Shown: piece after piece, positions 15,644-24,890 of the stretch
Numbering within the stretch: the first letter of the stretch is position 1
Layout: every line of letters begins with the position of its first letter
The notes under the pieces: model-generated
What the model was told of the DNA's origin: nothing
The model's database searches: none
The model's input: only the letters and a program-made list of their open reading frames with translations
Assembly: GCA_965223835.1 (NCBI GenBank)
Contig: CBDCXQ010000001.1
Coordinates: 1,240,001-1,304,000, forward strand
DNA: 64,000 nt
Direction of reading: 5' to 3'
Origin: CAVYXZ01 sp965223835
GTDB taxonomy: Bacteria; Chloroflexota; Anaerolineae; Aggregatilineales; Phototrophicaceae
Made by a program: the position numbers and the translations under genes

Positions 15644-18040
15644 ATGCCCAACAGTGTGATGACAGTCAACCATCGGCGGTTTAGCCTGCTGGTGGTTGTT
15701 TTTATTGGCCTGACCAGCCTGTATATGTTGACCTACAGCGCTCGTATCGAAAGCACCGATACACTTTTTTTATTTGATGCGACCGGTAGTCTGGTGCAAT
15801 TTGGCGATACCCGCCTGGACGTTAGCGCTGGTGTGCGTCCGCCACCCCCCAACACCCTCAAAATTGATGAAACCTATCCGCTGCCCGACCTGGGTGCGGA
15901 GGTTTTGCAGGTCTTTCTGGCGGCGCCCTTGTACTGGCTGGCATGGCACTTTTTGCCAGGTGTTGGCCTGATTCACGCCGTTTATTTGTTTAATATCTTC
16001 GTTAGTGCGATGGCCTGTGTTGTACTCTATCAATATGCGTTGACGCTGGGCTATAACGAACGCGTCGCGGTTATCGGCGCGTTTTTCCTCGGTGTGGGCA
16101 CGATTGTCTGGCCGTATAGCAAAACTTTCTTTCAAGAACCATTAACGTTGTTGCTGTTGCTCACGGCGGCGCTGTTACTCGAAAAATGGCGCCAGAGTCA
16201 CTATCGGGCTGTTGGTTGGCTGCTAACGGCGTTGCTGGTGATGGTAGGGGCGCTCTTGAGTAAGATCGCGGCGGCAATCGCCTTGCCGGGCCTCATGATT
16301 ATTGCTGCCCCGGCGCTGTTTGGTGGTCGCAATCGCCGTCAGGTTTTTGTCCTGTTCGGGGCTGTATCACTACTGCTCATTTTATTGCTCTTATTGGCTG
16401 AACCTCTGGGGCTTGCGCGACGCCTTGACCGGATTGTTCAGGTGGTACGGCAACCAGAACCCTATGTCAGTGTGGCACTTCATAGCTATCTTTTCAGTAT
16501 TGGCGGCAGCATATGGGGGACCTCGCCCGTGTTGCTGCTGGCCTTGCCGGGCGGGTGGTTGTTGTATCGCCAGCGATCTTATCGCTACGTACTCAGTTTG
16601 TTGGTGCTGCTGGTGTCGTTCGCAGTGGTCTATGCGTTCTGGCAGGGGGGAGACTGGTTTGGCGGGCTATCATGGCCGCCGCGTTTTTTGATTCCGATTG
16701 TGCCATTTGGCTTGATTGTCGCTTTGCCCGTGATTGACAGAATCACCCGGCGTCCGTTTCGGCACTGGCTGATATTAGCAGTGCTGGCTCTGGTCATATA
16801 CGCGGTCTGGGTGCAGTTGAGCAGTGTGACGTTGTGGTGGCGCGACTATAGCCAGAATTTACCGCCGGAAGCGAATGGATTAGGCGAATGGGGTGGTGGA
16901 CTAAATCGGGTTCAATATTTGCGCTGGGTTGTTATCCCGCAGTTGTGGGCAACGGCGGAGTTCAATATCGCCTGGGTACGTATACACAATGGTTGGGTGC
17001 CGTTGGCGTTTGGGTTCATCATTGCCGCCTGTATTTATTTAATCTGGCGGTATCTGAAGGCTTCCGTTCAGCTTATTCGCTGGCATCTGCCAGGGCTGGT
17101 GGTTGGTCTTTTGGCGATTCTGATCGTCGGTTTGTTGGTGCTTAAAGACGACCCCTTATATAGTGCTGGCGATGTGCCATTGCCGTCAATGCTGTCAATT
17201 ATGGCGGCGGAAGCCAATCAACCGGATGATGTAATTCTCTTGAGCGATCTGACCTATGAGCGCTACTTCACCAACTCGGCGCGACTGGACCCGGCGCGTA
17301 TCGTTAGCCTGCCGTTTCATCCCGGCGAAAGACCAAGCCCGGAACAGTCGCCAGCTATCGAGTCGGATAACCCGGATTTGCTGATACATCCGACGACGGG
17401 TCCGCTGATCTATGCGCTAGCCGGGGGGCGTGACCGTCTGTGGCTGTTAGCCAGCAGTGGGCCATTTGTCGAGTGGAGTGTACGTCCGGTTGAACGTTTT
17501 ATGGCTGCCCATTATTATCCGCTACGCGAATTACAGACTGGGCCACAGGTGCGTTTGATCGAATATAGCACAGCTCCGGCACCTGATCGATTGGACTTTG
17601 TTGGTCCAGCCTATACGACTGATCTGGTCTACGGTGATGATCTGCAATTGCTCGGTTACGAATTACCGCAAGGCTCCCGTTTTCAAGCGGGGGCTGCGTT
17701 GCCGATCTCGTTCTACTGGCAGGCAACCCGGACGCTTGAGCAGGACTATACAGTGGCGTGGTTTTTGCGGACGGTGGCTGGCGAGCCGGTGGTTCAGGGC
17801 TGGGATTTGGAACCGGTTGGCGGTTTTGCGCCGACATCAAGCTGGCGGAGCGGTGTGCCCGTGTGGGATAACCGGGCGCTGCGCTTACCATCTGATTTGC
17901 AGCCGGGCGATTATCGTTTGTGGGTGGTCGTTTATCAAGCGGATGCTACTGGCAACATCAATAACTTGTCGGTTATGGGCAGTGAAACTGTTGAGGGCTA
18001 TATCGGCGTATTGCCTACTGTGATTACGGTAGCGGGCTAA
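15644..18040 (+). CDS. GT39-like polytopic membrane glycosyltransferase with C-terminal beta domain
   Basis: Residues about 1-510 of this 798-residue protein hold many membrane helices. An early periplasmic-side loop carries an acidic residue (IESTDTLFLFD), followed by a loop, VFLAAPLYWLAWHFLP and FLGVGTIVWPYSKTFFQEPLTLLLLLTAALLLEKWR, in the layout of lipid-phosphate-sugar-dependent (PMT/ArnT-like) transferases. Residues about 510-650 are extracytoplasmic. Residues about 655-795 look like a beta-sandwich (YGDDLQLLGYEL ... ISFYWQATRTLEQDYTVAWFLR ... LPSDLQPGDYRLWVVVYQ) also present in the 18040 and 39420 products. The next gene overlaps its stop codon as TAATG. Acceptor and donor are unknown. 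Confidence 0.7.
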   Translation: MPNSVMTVNHRRFSLLVVVFIGLTSLYMLTYSARIESTDTLFLFDATGSLVQFGDTRLDVSAGVRPPPPNTLKIDETYPLPDLGAEVLQVFLAAPLYWLAWHFLPGVGLIHAVYLFNIFVSAMACVVLYQYALTLGYNERVAVIGAFFLGVGTIVWPYSKTFFQEPLTLLLLLTAALLLEKWRQSHYRAVGWLLTALLVMVGALLSKIAAAIALPGLMIIAAPALFGGRNRRQVFVLFGAVSLLLILLLLLAEPLGLARRLDRIVQVVRQPEPYVSVALHSYLFSIGGSIWGTSPVLLLALPGGWLLYRQRSYRYVLSLLVLLVSFAVVYAFWQGGDWFGGLSWPPRFLIPIVPFGLIVALPVIDRITRRPFRHWLILAVLALVIYAVWVQLSSVTLWWRDYSQNLPPEANGLGEWGGGLNRVQYLRWVVIPQLWATAEFNIAWVRIHNGWVPLAFGFIIAACIYLIWRYLKASVQLIRWHLPGLVVGLLAILIVGLLVLKDDPLYSAGDVPLPSMLSIMAAEANQPDDVILLSDLTYERYFTNSARLDPARIVSLPFHPGERPSPEQSPAIESDNPDLLIHPTTGPLIYALAGGRDRLWLLASSGPFVEWSVRPVERFMAAHYYPLRELQTGPQVRLIEYSTAPAPDRLDFVGPAYTTDLVYGDDLQLLGYELPQGSRFQAGAALPISFYWQATRTLEQDYTVAWFLRTVAGEPVVQGWDLEPVGGFAPTSSWRSGVPVWDNRALRLPSDLQPGDYRLWVVVYQADATGNINNLSVMGSETVEGYIGVLPTVITVAG

Positions 18041-19905
18041 TGCGACGCTCGATCCTGTTCCTCATTGGATTATCCGGGCTGCTGGCGCTCATTTTGTTGT
18101 TTGATCTGGTGCCGTTTTTGCGGGGCGGTTTTGGCTGGCAATGGCCTTATGTGCCGGTGACTTTGGCGTGGATTTTGCCATTGCTGAGTGTAGCGGTGAT
18201 TTATGTTGCTGGTGCCGGATTGTTGTTGCAGCGTTCCCGGCGCGATGGGGTGCTGATCTTGTGGAGTTTCGTTGGCGTGGTGACGCTGTCCCTGGCCGGG
18301 TTGCTGTTGCGGTCACATGATGTTGGCTATGAACTTTTTGTGCGGACGGCATCCGGGGTGACAACCGGGCAGCATCTGGCCGGAGTCGAGATCAACTGGG
18401 CCGGTCCTGGTTGGGTGAACTGGCCGGTCACAGTGGAACCGTTCGTCGGGCGCAGCGGTCATATCGTTCTGTCGGGTCCCGCGTTGCCACTACTTTACGG
18501 CGCGTTGAATGCGTTGTTTGAGCACTTACCGCGTATTGCCGATCCGCTGCACCGAGCGCTGGTTCCTTATCAATGCCGCAACTATGATCTACTTACCTAT
18601 ACCTCGGCGCAATGGGCCTCGGCCTGGTTTGGCATGTTGATGCCGATGTGGGCCGGTTTGACGGTTGTGCCCCTGTATCAGGTTGCCTGGCGGTTGCTGG
18701 GGCAAGCTGGGGCGCGTTTGACGATTAGCTGGTGGCCGTTGGTCCCGGCACTTATTTTGTTTACGCCGACCTGGAACACAGTTTACCCGCTGGCAGCAGT
18801 GGTGACTTTCTGGCTGTTACTGCGCGGCGATGACGACAAGATTCATCCGGTTTGGTTAATTGCTGCGGGGTTGCTGGCCGGTTTATTGACGTTTGCTAAT
18901 TTTTCGCTGGTGCCCTTATTGGGGTTGCTGGGATTTTATGCGCTCCTGCGCCATGTATGGCTGAAACCCCGTAGCTGGTCGAAGCCGGTCATTGTTGGCT
19001 TATGGTTTGGCGTGGGTCTGTTGATCCCCTGGTTATTATTCTGGCTCGCCAGTGGTCTCTCACCGCTGGACCTGTTTAATTTTTCGATGGCAAATCATTT
19101 AATTCTGGACCGGCCATACCTTCCCTGGCTCTGGTTGCATTTCTGGGAATGGGCGCTATTGACAGGCTTGCCGCTGGTCGGTATGTGGCTGTGGGGGGTG
19201 TGGCGACGACCGCGCATCCCAGGAACGGTCTTGGCAATTGCGCTGCTATTGACGATGGTTGTGTTGATTTTCACCGGGATTGCGCGGGGTGAGACGGGGC
19301 GGGTGTGGCTGTTTTTTGCGCCATTTGTTTTGATGAGTGCTGCTGGCGGGTTGCAGGAGATGACTCAGGTGAATCGCTCGTGGTTCTTGTTGAGTGGGGC
19401 GCAAGTGGCATTATTGCTGGTGGTTGCTGGAACCTGGGTTTTGATAAATGCCCCGGATATGTCGCCACCACCGGAGTCGCCCGGTCCAGTGGCCGCGAAT
19501 CGGCCAGTAGACGCGAGTTTTAATGATTCATTCCGGCTGGTGGGCTGGGATGCCCTGCCGTCGGCTGATGGCATACAACTTAATCTAAATTGGCAGGTGC
19601 TGGAACAGGTCGTAATCCCATACTGGTTTAGCGCCTTGCTGGTCGCGCCTGATGGTTCGTTGCCGCAGTCGTCACAGGTCTGGCAGGCACTGGATACGCG
19701 CTATCCAACCACCTGCTGGCAGCCGGGTGAAGTTGTGGGCGATTCGATCATTCTTGATCTGCCCGCTGATGTTCAGACTGGCGACTGGTGGCTCAGCCTG
19801 AGCGTTTTCGCGGATAAGAACGACTCGGAAGATCGCCTGCTGGTCACATTGCCAGATGGTTCGATGGACAACCAGATCGGGTTGGGACCAGCGACTATTC
19901 GTTAG
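18040..19905 (+). CDS. Polytopic membrane protein, GT39-like, with C-terminal beta domain
   Basis: A 621-residue protein whose ATG shares one base with the preceding stop (TAATG), so translation is probably coupled. It has about 10-12 membrane helices in residues 1-470. An early extracytoplasmic loop (EINWAGPGWVNWPVTVEPFVGRSGHIVLSGPALPLLYGALNALFEHLP) occupies the place where PMT-type enzymes bind the donor, though no clear DE pair is present. Residues about 489-618 (FNDSFRLVGWDAL ... LNLNWQVLEQ ... LDLPADVQTGDWWLSLSVFAD) are similar in outline to the C-terminal domain of the upstream gene product. It converges on the next gene with a 4-base overlap. A glycosyltransferase role is inferred from fold and context. 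Confidence 0.6.
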   Translation: MRRSILFLIGLSGLLALILLFDLVPFLRGGFGWQWPYVPVTLAWILPLLSVAVIYVAGAGLLLQRSRRDGVLILWSFVGVVTLSLAGLLLRSHDVGYELFVRTASGVTTGQHLAGVEINWAGPGWVNWPVTVEPFVGRSGHIVLSGPALPLLYGALNALFEHLPRIADPLHRALVPYQCRNYDLLTYTSAQWASAWFGMLMPMWAGLTVVPLYQVAWRLLGQAGARLTISWWPLVPALILFTPTWNTVYPLAAVVTFWLLLRGDDDKIHPVWLIAAGLLAGLLTFANFSLVPLLGLLGFYALLRHVWLKPRSWSKPVIVGLWFGVGLLIPWLLFWLASGLSPLDLFNFSMANHLILDRPYLPWLWLHFWEWALLTGLPLVGMWLWGVWRRPRIPGTVLAIALLLTMVVLIFTGIARGETGRVWLFFAPFVLMSAAGGLQEMTQVNRSWFLLSGAQVALLLVVAGTWVLINAPDMSPPPESPGPVAANRPVDASFNDSFRLVGWDALPSADGIQLNLNWQVLEQVVIPYWFSALLVAPDGSLPQSSQVWQALDTRYPTTCWQPGEVVGDSIILDLPADVQTGDWWLSLSVFADKNDSEDRLLVTLPDGSMDNQIGLGPATIR

Positions 19906-21389
19906 GGACGACTGCCATAGAGACTCTCATATAAATCCGGTTGACGTTCGGCCAGAGCGGTTGCACGGCGTTCCTCCACACTCATGAAGGGATTCCGCAG
20001 TAGGTCATCCTTAAACTCGACGCTATTCCACAAGACCATCAGTGCCAGCAATATAACCATAGCCACAGTCGGCGGCAGTAAACGCTGCTGCCAGTTTGCC
20101 GGGAGCCATAGCCAAAGTTGGGTAAATTGAACACCGGCCAGGACGCAGAGCAGCGGCAGGAACATCAGAATAAAGCGGGGATCGTAGCTGGCGGCTAACC
20201 ACCAGAGGCCATAGAACGGTAGGGTCCACAGGAGCAACAAAAAAAGCGCGGGGTTGTTCAGGCGCAGGCGGATTAGTTGAGCAGCAGCGCTGAATAGACT
20301 CACAAGAATAACCACGCCGGTTACTGAATAATCCTGGGGGCGTGTCACGATGATGAAAAGCGTATCTAGAGTCTGTTGCGCCTGCTCAGTCCAGGCCGTT
20401 GGCGGCAAGATCAGATTAGCGTCAATCCAGTTGCGCACATACCAGGGTGCAGCCACGAAACCAGTTATTGTCGCCAACAGTGCGATCTGTCGCCAGCCGA
20501 TCTGTTGTCTGAGCCACGCCCACACCAACCAGACGGCAACCATTGGTATTGCTGCGAGGGCTGCATTCTTGGTCCAGGCGGCAAGGCCCAGCGCAATGCC
20601 CATGAGGAACGCATCCGACCAGTGATTGGCATGCCATAGTCGCCAGGCGAATAGCGCTGCTAGCATATAAAAATAAGCCATCGGCAAATCGACATAGCCG
20701 GACGAGGCCCAGCTACTGAAGGTTGGGGTGAGCGCCAGGAGGATGGCGGCCAACCACCCGGCCAGACGACCCTGCATCGCGGTGCCGAGTGAATAAACCG
20801 CAGCCAGACAGCCCACGCTCAGTAAAGCCGGGAACAGAGCTGCCAGCGCCTCGTTGTGCCAACCCGATGCGAGATAAGCATAGGTATATGTTAGTGGGAT
20901 AAAAATTGGATAGGCTTCATAGACGGTCAACGCGCCGGGGAGGTCGGCTATCGCTCGATTGTCTGCCATATACTGACCATAGAATGCATAAATGCCCAGC
21001 GTGTCAGCCCGATTAAACGGCCAGTAAACGCTGTTGAACAGAATGCCTGCACAAATAAGGAGCAGCAAACTTAGTAGAATTCGGCGTGGTGTTGTCTTTG
21101 GGATTGCCAATTTGGGCCGTGTAGGACGGTGAAGCCACCAACCCGGCAGCATGAGACAAAAATAGGGAATGAGACTACCCCACAGCGTCAGGGATAATCC
21201 CAATAAGGCTTCCCAGAACATGATGAGCGTGAGGCTGCCCGTGCTTAATGCCAGCGTGACCAGCAGCGGCAACCAGATATCATTCGATGCTGCCGGTGAA
21301 CGGGAGATGAACCAGTCCGCCCAGGCGTAGGCCGCCAGGATGACGAGCGCAGTTAGAACCCAGGCGAAAAACGTTTGCATTACATCCAT
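19902..21389 (-). CDS. GT39-family-like membrane glycosyltransferase
   Basis: A protein of about 495 residues with some 12 membrane helices. FNRADTLGIYAFYGQYMADNRAIADLPGALTVYEAYPIFIPLTYTYAYLASGWHNE is a typical first luminal loop, with the acidic residue that in PMT/ArnT enzymes takes part in catalysis. LTPTFSSWASSGYVDLPMAYFYMLAALFAWRLW and AWTKNAALAAIPMVAVWLVW match the family's helix pattern with the conserved Lys after a Trp-Thr. In-frame TTG at 21398 and ATGs at 21389 and 21380 are possible starts; none has a clear Shine-Dalgarno. Substrate unknown. It overlaps the end of the opposite-strand gene by 4 bases. Confidence 0.7.
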   Translation of the reverse strand: MDVMQTFFAWVLTALVILAAYAWADWFISRSPAASNDIWLPLLVTLALSTGSLTLIMFWEALLGLSLTLWGSLIPYFCLMLPGWWLHRPTRPKLAIPKTTPRRILLSLLLLICAGILFNSVYWPFNRADTLGIYAFYGQYMADNRAIADLPGALTVYEAYPIFIPLTYTYAYLASGWHNEALAALFPALLSVGCLAAVYSLGTAMQGRLAGWLAAILLALTPTFSSWASSGYVDLPMAYFYMLAALFAWRLWHANHWSDAFLMGIALGLAAWTKNAALAAIPMVAVWLVWAWLRQQIGWRQIALLATITGFVAAPWYVRNWIDANLILPPTAWTEQAQQTLDTLFIIVTRPQDYSVTGVVILVSLFSAAAQLIRLRLNNPALFLLLLWTLPFYGLWWLAASYDPRFILMFLPLLCVLAGVQFTQLWLWLPANWQQRLLPPTVAMVILLALMVLWNSVEFKDDLLRNPFMSVEERRATALAERQPDLYESLYGSRP

Positions 21390-21432
21390 CCATGCCAATC
21401 AGAGTGGCATTATAGCAGGGCGATAAGGTAAC

Positions 21433-22329
21433 ATGGAAGCGAAAATGAGTGAGGATTATATGATGGAAAAACGACAATTTGGACGTACCGGTCACATGAG
21501 TGCGGTGGCGATTTTTGGTGGGGCCGCCCTCCATTCGACTATTTCGCAGGCTGAGGCGAATGAAGCGCTGGATCTGGCCTATGCGGCGGGCGTCAATCAT
21601 TATGATGTGGCGGCGTCCTATGGCAATGGGATGGCTGAAACCCGACTTGGCCCCTGGTTGGAAAAGCACCGCGCTGAAGTTTTTATCGGTACCAAAACGG
21701 GCGTTCGTCACTATGAAGGTGCCTGGGCAGAAGTGAACCGGTCGCTGGCGCTGCTGCGGACCGATCAACTGGATCTGGCACAGATTCATGGGGTGACGAC
21801 CTTTGAAGAACTGGACAAGGCAACGGGTCCCGGTGGCGCACTGGAAGCCATGAAGCGGGCGCGCGACGAGGGTTTGACCAAATACATTGGTATCACCGGG
21901 CATGATTGGCTGGTGCCAAAAATTCATGTCGAGGCGCTCAATCGGTTTGATTTTGACACCATCTTGTTCCCCATCAATCCTGTCTTGTATGCCAAAGCCG
22001 AATATCGGGCCGACGCTGAAAAACTGCTTCAGATCTGTCAGGAGCGGAATGTGGGTGTGATGGCAATCAAATCCGTCGCCAAAGGTCCCTGGGGCGACCA
22101 GCAGCGGCGCTACAACACCTGGTATGAACCGTATGATATTCAAGAAAAGATTCAGCAAGGTGTGAATTTTACCTTATCGCAACCGGGCGTGACTGGCATT
22201 CCGACCGCGGGCGACACGACGATTATGCCGATGGTGGTTAAAGCCGTTGAAAATTTCCAACCGATGAGTCAGGCGGAGCAGGACGCATTGATCGCACAGG
22301 GGCAGGAACTCGAACCGATTTTTGCCTGA
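21433..22329 (+). CDS. Aldo/keto reductase
   Basis: A 298-residue NADPH-type aldo/keto reductase. The catalytic tetrad is visible: D58 and Y63 (NHYDVAASYGNGMAETRLG), K88 (VFIGTKTG) and H119 (LDLAQIHGV). The family opening MEKRQFGRTGHMSAVAIFGG and the C-terminal QPGVTGIPTAGDTTIMPMVVKAVENF fit AKR enzymes of the YhdN/AKR-like class. A second start, ATG-ATG at 21460-21463 with GAGG 5 bases upstream, would give MMEKRQ..., closer to homologues; the first ATG is kept because AAGG also precedes it. The carbonyl substrate is unknown. It is a single gene, converging on a dehydrogenase gene. Confidence 0.9.
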   Translation: MEAKMSEDYMMEKRQFGRTGHMSAVAIFGGAALHSTISQAEANEALDLAYAAGVNHYDVAASYGNGMAETRLGPWLEKHRAEVFIGTKTGVRHYEGAWAEVNRSLALLRTDQLDLAQIHGVTTFEELDKATGPGGALEAMKRARDEGLTKYIGITGHDWLVPKIHVEALNRFDFDTILFPINPVLYAKAEYRADAEKLLQICQERNVGVMAIKSVAKGPWGDQQRRYNTWYEPYDIQEKIQQGVNFTLSQPGVTGIPTAGDTTIMPMVVKAVENFQPMSQAEQDALIAQGQELEPIFA

Positions 22330-22371
22330 CGGGCTGAGTTCCAAATCTGGACACAATATTGAGAGAAGATT

Positions 22372-22398
22372 GTAGGGGCCGATCAGTGTGTCGGCCCT
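22372..22398. repeat. Hairpin of TGTAGGGGC type between convergent genes
   Basis: GGGCCGA (22376-22382) and TCGGCCC (22391-22397) form a 7-bp stem with an 8-base loop, preceded by TGTAG. I recall small palindromes opening TGTAGGGGC as common intergenic repeats in Chloroflexota. There is no T-run, so termination would be weak, but its position between two 3' ends fits a bidirectional 3'-end signal. Confidence 0.45.
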
Positions 22399-22405
22399 GA
22401 GTTGT

Positions 22406-23374
22406 CTATTTATTCGCTTGATGCGGCAGCGGTTCACCACGTAGCCCAGCGAGTAAATTGGCGGCGGCGATTTCGGCCATTTGATTGCGGGTACGAATGC
22501 TGGCGCTGGCGATGTGCGGCACAACTGTAATGTTAGGCAAATCCAGCAGCGGATCATCGGCGGGAATCGGTTCCGGGTCGGTGACGTCCAGCGCGGCGTA
22601 AGCGATCTCACCGGATTTGAGCGCGTCGTATAGTGCCTGCTGGTCGACAACTGGACCGCGTGAAGTGTTGATGAAGACAGCGGTCGGCTTCATTTTGCGC
22701 AACGAATCCGCATTGATGATTTTACGTGTGTCATCGTTAAGCAAGGTGTGCATACTGACGAAATCGGCCTCAGCCAGCAACGTATCAAAATCTACCGGAG
22801 TCACAACCAAGCCAGCGGCGGTTTCATGGTTCATATAGGGGTCATGCGCGATAATGTTCATATCGAAGCCACTGGCCCGTTTCGCCATCGCCTGACCGAT
22901 GCGGCCAAAGCCGACGATGCCCAGCGTCGCCCCGGCGAGATCTGCGCCGAGGAGCGTTTCCGGCTCCCAGGTTAGCCATTTCCCATCTTTGATATAGCGC
23001 GTGCCTTCCACGATGCGGCGGGCAGCCGCTAACAGCAGGGCAAACGATAGGTCGGCAGTCGCTTCGGTCAGGACACCGGGGGTATGGCCCACTGGAATAT
23101 TGCGCTCGTTAGCCGCCGGGATGTCGATGTTATCAAACCCGACGGCGATCTGGCTGATGACTTTCAACTGCGGCCCAGCAGTATCCATCAGATTGCCGTC
23201 AATTTTGTCGGTCAACAGGCACAGCAGGCCATCCACACCTTTGACTCGTTCCAACAGCACTTCGTAGGGCGGGGGCAGTTGCTCCGTCCACAGGTCAACT
23301 TCACAATGTTCTTTGACTTGATCTAATCCGGCAGCAGGTATTACGCGGCTCACAAATACTTTGGGTTTCATCAA
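22406..23374 (-). CDS. D-glycerate dehydrogenase / glyoxylate-hydroxypyruvate reductase type 2-hydroxyacid dehydrogenase
   Basis: A 322-residue D-isomer-specific 2-hydroxyacid dehydrogenase. The NAD(P)-binding motif is TLGIVGFGRIGQAMAKRA with HDPYMNHE after it. The catalytic Arg is in FINTSRGPVVDQQAL, the Glu in ALDVTDPEPIP and the His in ITVVPHIASASIRTRNQMAEIA. The spacing and the GFDNIDIPAANERNIPVGHTPGVLTEATAD block are those of GyaR/GRHPR-type enzymes, which reduce glyoxylate or hydroxypyruvate to glycolate or D-glycerate in the cytosol. The exact substrate preference cannot be read from sequence. The ATG at 23374 is followed by a second ATG; both are plausible. Confidence 0.9.
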   Translation of the reverse strand: MMKPKVFVSRVIPAAGLDQVKEHCEVDLWTEQLPPPYEVLLERVKGVDGLLCLLTDKIDGNLMDTAGPQLKVISQIAVGFDNIDIPAANERNIPVGHTPGVLTEATADLSFALLLAAARRIVEGTRYIKDGKWLTWEPETLLGADLAGATLGIVGFGRIGQAMAKRASGFDMNIIAHDPYMNHETAAGLVVTPVDFDTLLAEADFVSMHTLLNDDTRKIINADSLRKMKPTAVFINTSRGPVVDQQALYDALKSGEIAYAALDVTDPEPIPADDPLLDLPNITVVPHIASASIRTRNQMAEIAAANLLAGLRGEPLPHQANK

Positions 23375-23507
23375 ATGTATTCCTCAAGGATGCGATAGCA
23401 GAAAATAAGTTTAACGCGACGAGCGGAGCTGCTGCAAATTAACCTCGCTAATTGCAGTTTACAGTGGAGAATGACAAAAAATTATCAAAATCATCTTTAC
23501 CAGTAGC

Positions 23508-24470
23508 TTAATACCAGCGCCGCCAGCGCAGGAAAATCAAAAACAGACCGACAGTCATGGCAACCAGCACCAGCACTAGCGGGATGCCCCATGGCTCTGA
23601 CCAGCCGGGCCAGGTATGCTCGAAGTTCATGCCAAAAAAGCCGGTAAACACGGTAAAGACGCCGATGATTGTGGCTAAGATCGTCAGCCGGTTCACGCGC
23701 TGATTAAGTTGATTGGAAACCGATGATGCGTAGAGGTTCATCAGGGCGTTTAGATTGTCTTGACCCAAGCGCACCTCGTCAATGACCTGATTCAGGTGAT
23801 CGGAAACATCGCGTAGATAATATTGACCCTCTGGCTTGATGAAGACCAGGTTGTGGTTAACCAGTACATTGATAATGTTGCGCTGCGGCAAGATTATACG
23901 TGACATATGGTTAAAGAAAGCGCGTAGCTCGAACATGCGATTCGTAATGTCCGGGTTCGGTTCCATGAGAACCTGGGCACTTAAATCCTCAATCTCATCT
24001 TCAAGCCCATCAAGTAATTCCTTATAATCGTCAACCATTACATCCAGAAGTGTGTAAAGGATGTGGGTGGCCGATGATGAAAAGCTGGCGCGTTCCTGGC
24101 GCAAATTAACACGCTTTTGGGTTTGTCTAATGATGGGTTCATCGGCAGGATGTACCGTAATCAGATAGTTGCGCCCGACAAATATCTCCATTTCCCGAAA
24201 ATCCAGGTTATGTGGGTCCATTATCATCGGCTTGAGGACAATAAATAAATAATCGGGATACTCCTCGGCTTTGGGCCGCTGGTTTTGAATCATCGTATCT
24301 TCAAGTGCCAGCGGGTGAAAGCCAAATACACTCTGTAATTTGGCAAGATCCGCTTCAGTCGGTTGCTGCAGATCAGCCCAGATAACACGACCATCCGTGT
24401 TCAAGACATCGGATAGTTCCGATGCAGAAATATTGCGAAACGCCTGAGAGTCATAGAAGATGGTATCCAT
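23508..24470 (-). CDS. corA: CorA-like magnesium/divalent cation transporter
   Basis: A 320-residue CorA-family protein. Residues 1-about 255 are the cytosolic alpha/beta funnel domain with a long charged helix, and the C-terminus has two membrane helices separated by the signature YGMN-type loop, here FGMNFEH. FHPLALEDTMIQNQRPKAEEYPDYLFIVLKP is the conserved N-terminal block and LNALMNLYASSVSNQLNQRVNRLT the family's stalk segment. The protein ends in basic RWRRWY, as usual. It should form a homopentameric Mg2+ (or Co2+/Ni2+) channel in the cytoplasmic membrane. It stands alone, about 133 bases from the dehydrogenase gene. Confidence 0.92.
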   Translation of the reverse strand: MDTIFYDSQAFRNISASELSDVLNTDGRVIWADLQQPTEADLAKLQSVFGFHPLALEDTMIQNQRPKAEEYPDYLFIVLKPMIMDPHNLDFREMEIFVGRNYLITVHPADEPIIRQTQKRVNLRQERASFSSSATHILYTLLDVMVDDYKELLDGLEDEIEDLSAQVLMEPNPDITNRMFELRAFFNHMSRIILPQRNIINVLVNHNLVFIKPEGQYYLRDVSDHLNQVIDEVRLGQDNLNALMNLYASSVSNQLNQRVNRLTILATIIGVFTVFTGFFGMNFEHTWPGWSEPWGIPLVLVLVAMTVGLFLIFLRWRRWY

Positions 24471-24690
24471 GTTGCTGAACTTAGCCTACTCGCGGCGTTT
24501 TTGCAACCTGTGCGGTTTGCGCGAATCCGATTACACGCGCTACCAGTGTGCTAAAAAAATAACCTTTATGCACTAGCAGACAATAAACTAATTTTCTGAA
24601 CGCTATAATTTGCTTTTCGCTGTAGTGACATTGACTCCTGTCTCAGCTTACTTTGTGCATATATCAGCTATTTCCTTACCGGGCCAACTC

Positions 24691-24719
24691 TTGACAGCCC
24701 TGTTGGTGCGCCCTATAAT
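24691..24719 (+). promoter_or_regulatory. Consensus sigma-70 promoter of the tRNA gene
   Basis: TTGACA at 24691-24696 and TATAAT at 24714-24719 are both perfect hexamers with an optimal 17-base spacer. The start would lie near 24726, five bases before the tRNA. Confidence 0.85.
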
Positions 24720-24730
24720 CACAGCAAGTT

Positions 24731-24803
24731 GCGGGTGTAGCTCAGTTGGTAGAGCACTTGCTTCCCAAGCAAGGTGTCACGGGTTCGAGTCCCGTTACCC
24801 GCT
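24731..24803 (+). tRNA. tRNA-Gly (anticodon CCC)
   Basis: A complete cloverleaf of 73 bases. The 7-bp acceptor stem GCGGGTG pairs with TACCCGC (24796-24802, last pair G-T). The D arm reads GCTCAGTTGGTAGAGC, the anticodon stem CTTGC/GCAAG encloses TTCCCAA with CCC at the anticodon position, and the T arm ACGGG/CCCGT encloses TTCGAGT. The discriminator is T, and the next bases are CCT, so the 3' CCA must be added by the nucleotidyltransferase. The gene has its own consensus promoter and a terminator, so it is a single-gene transcription unit. Confidence 0.96.
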
Positions 24804-24810
24804 CCTTTGC

Positions 24811-24840
24811 AAATGCGCCTGTAACTTAAGGCGCGTTTTT
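24811..24840 (+). terminator. Rho-independent terminator of the tRNA gene
   Basis: GCGCCT (24815-24820) pairs with AGGCGC (24829-24834) around an 8-base loop, extended by AAAT against GTTT, and ends in GTTTTT. Both the stem and the T-run are good. Confidence 0.85.
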
Positions 24841-24890
24841 CATGGATAACGCAAACACCACAAAAAGTATCATGTTTAAGGAGAATCATT

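Noticed and set aside
24610..24849. Reading frames across the tRNA-Gly gene on both strands (peptides with SSVGRALASQARCHGFESRYP and GAGNGTRTRDTLL)
   Set aside because: These are well-known false translations of a tRNA gene and its complement.
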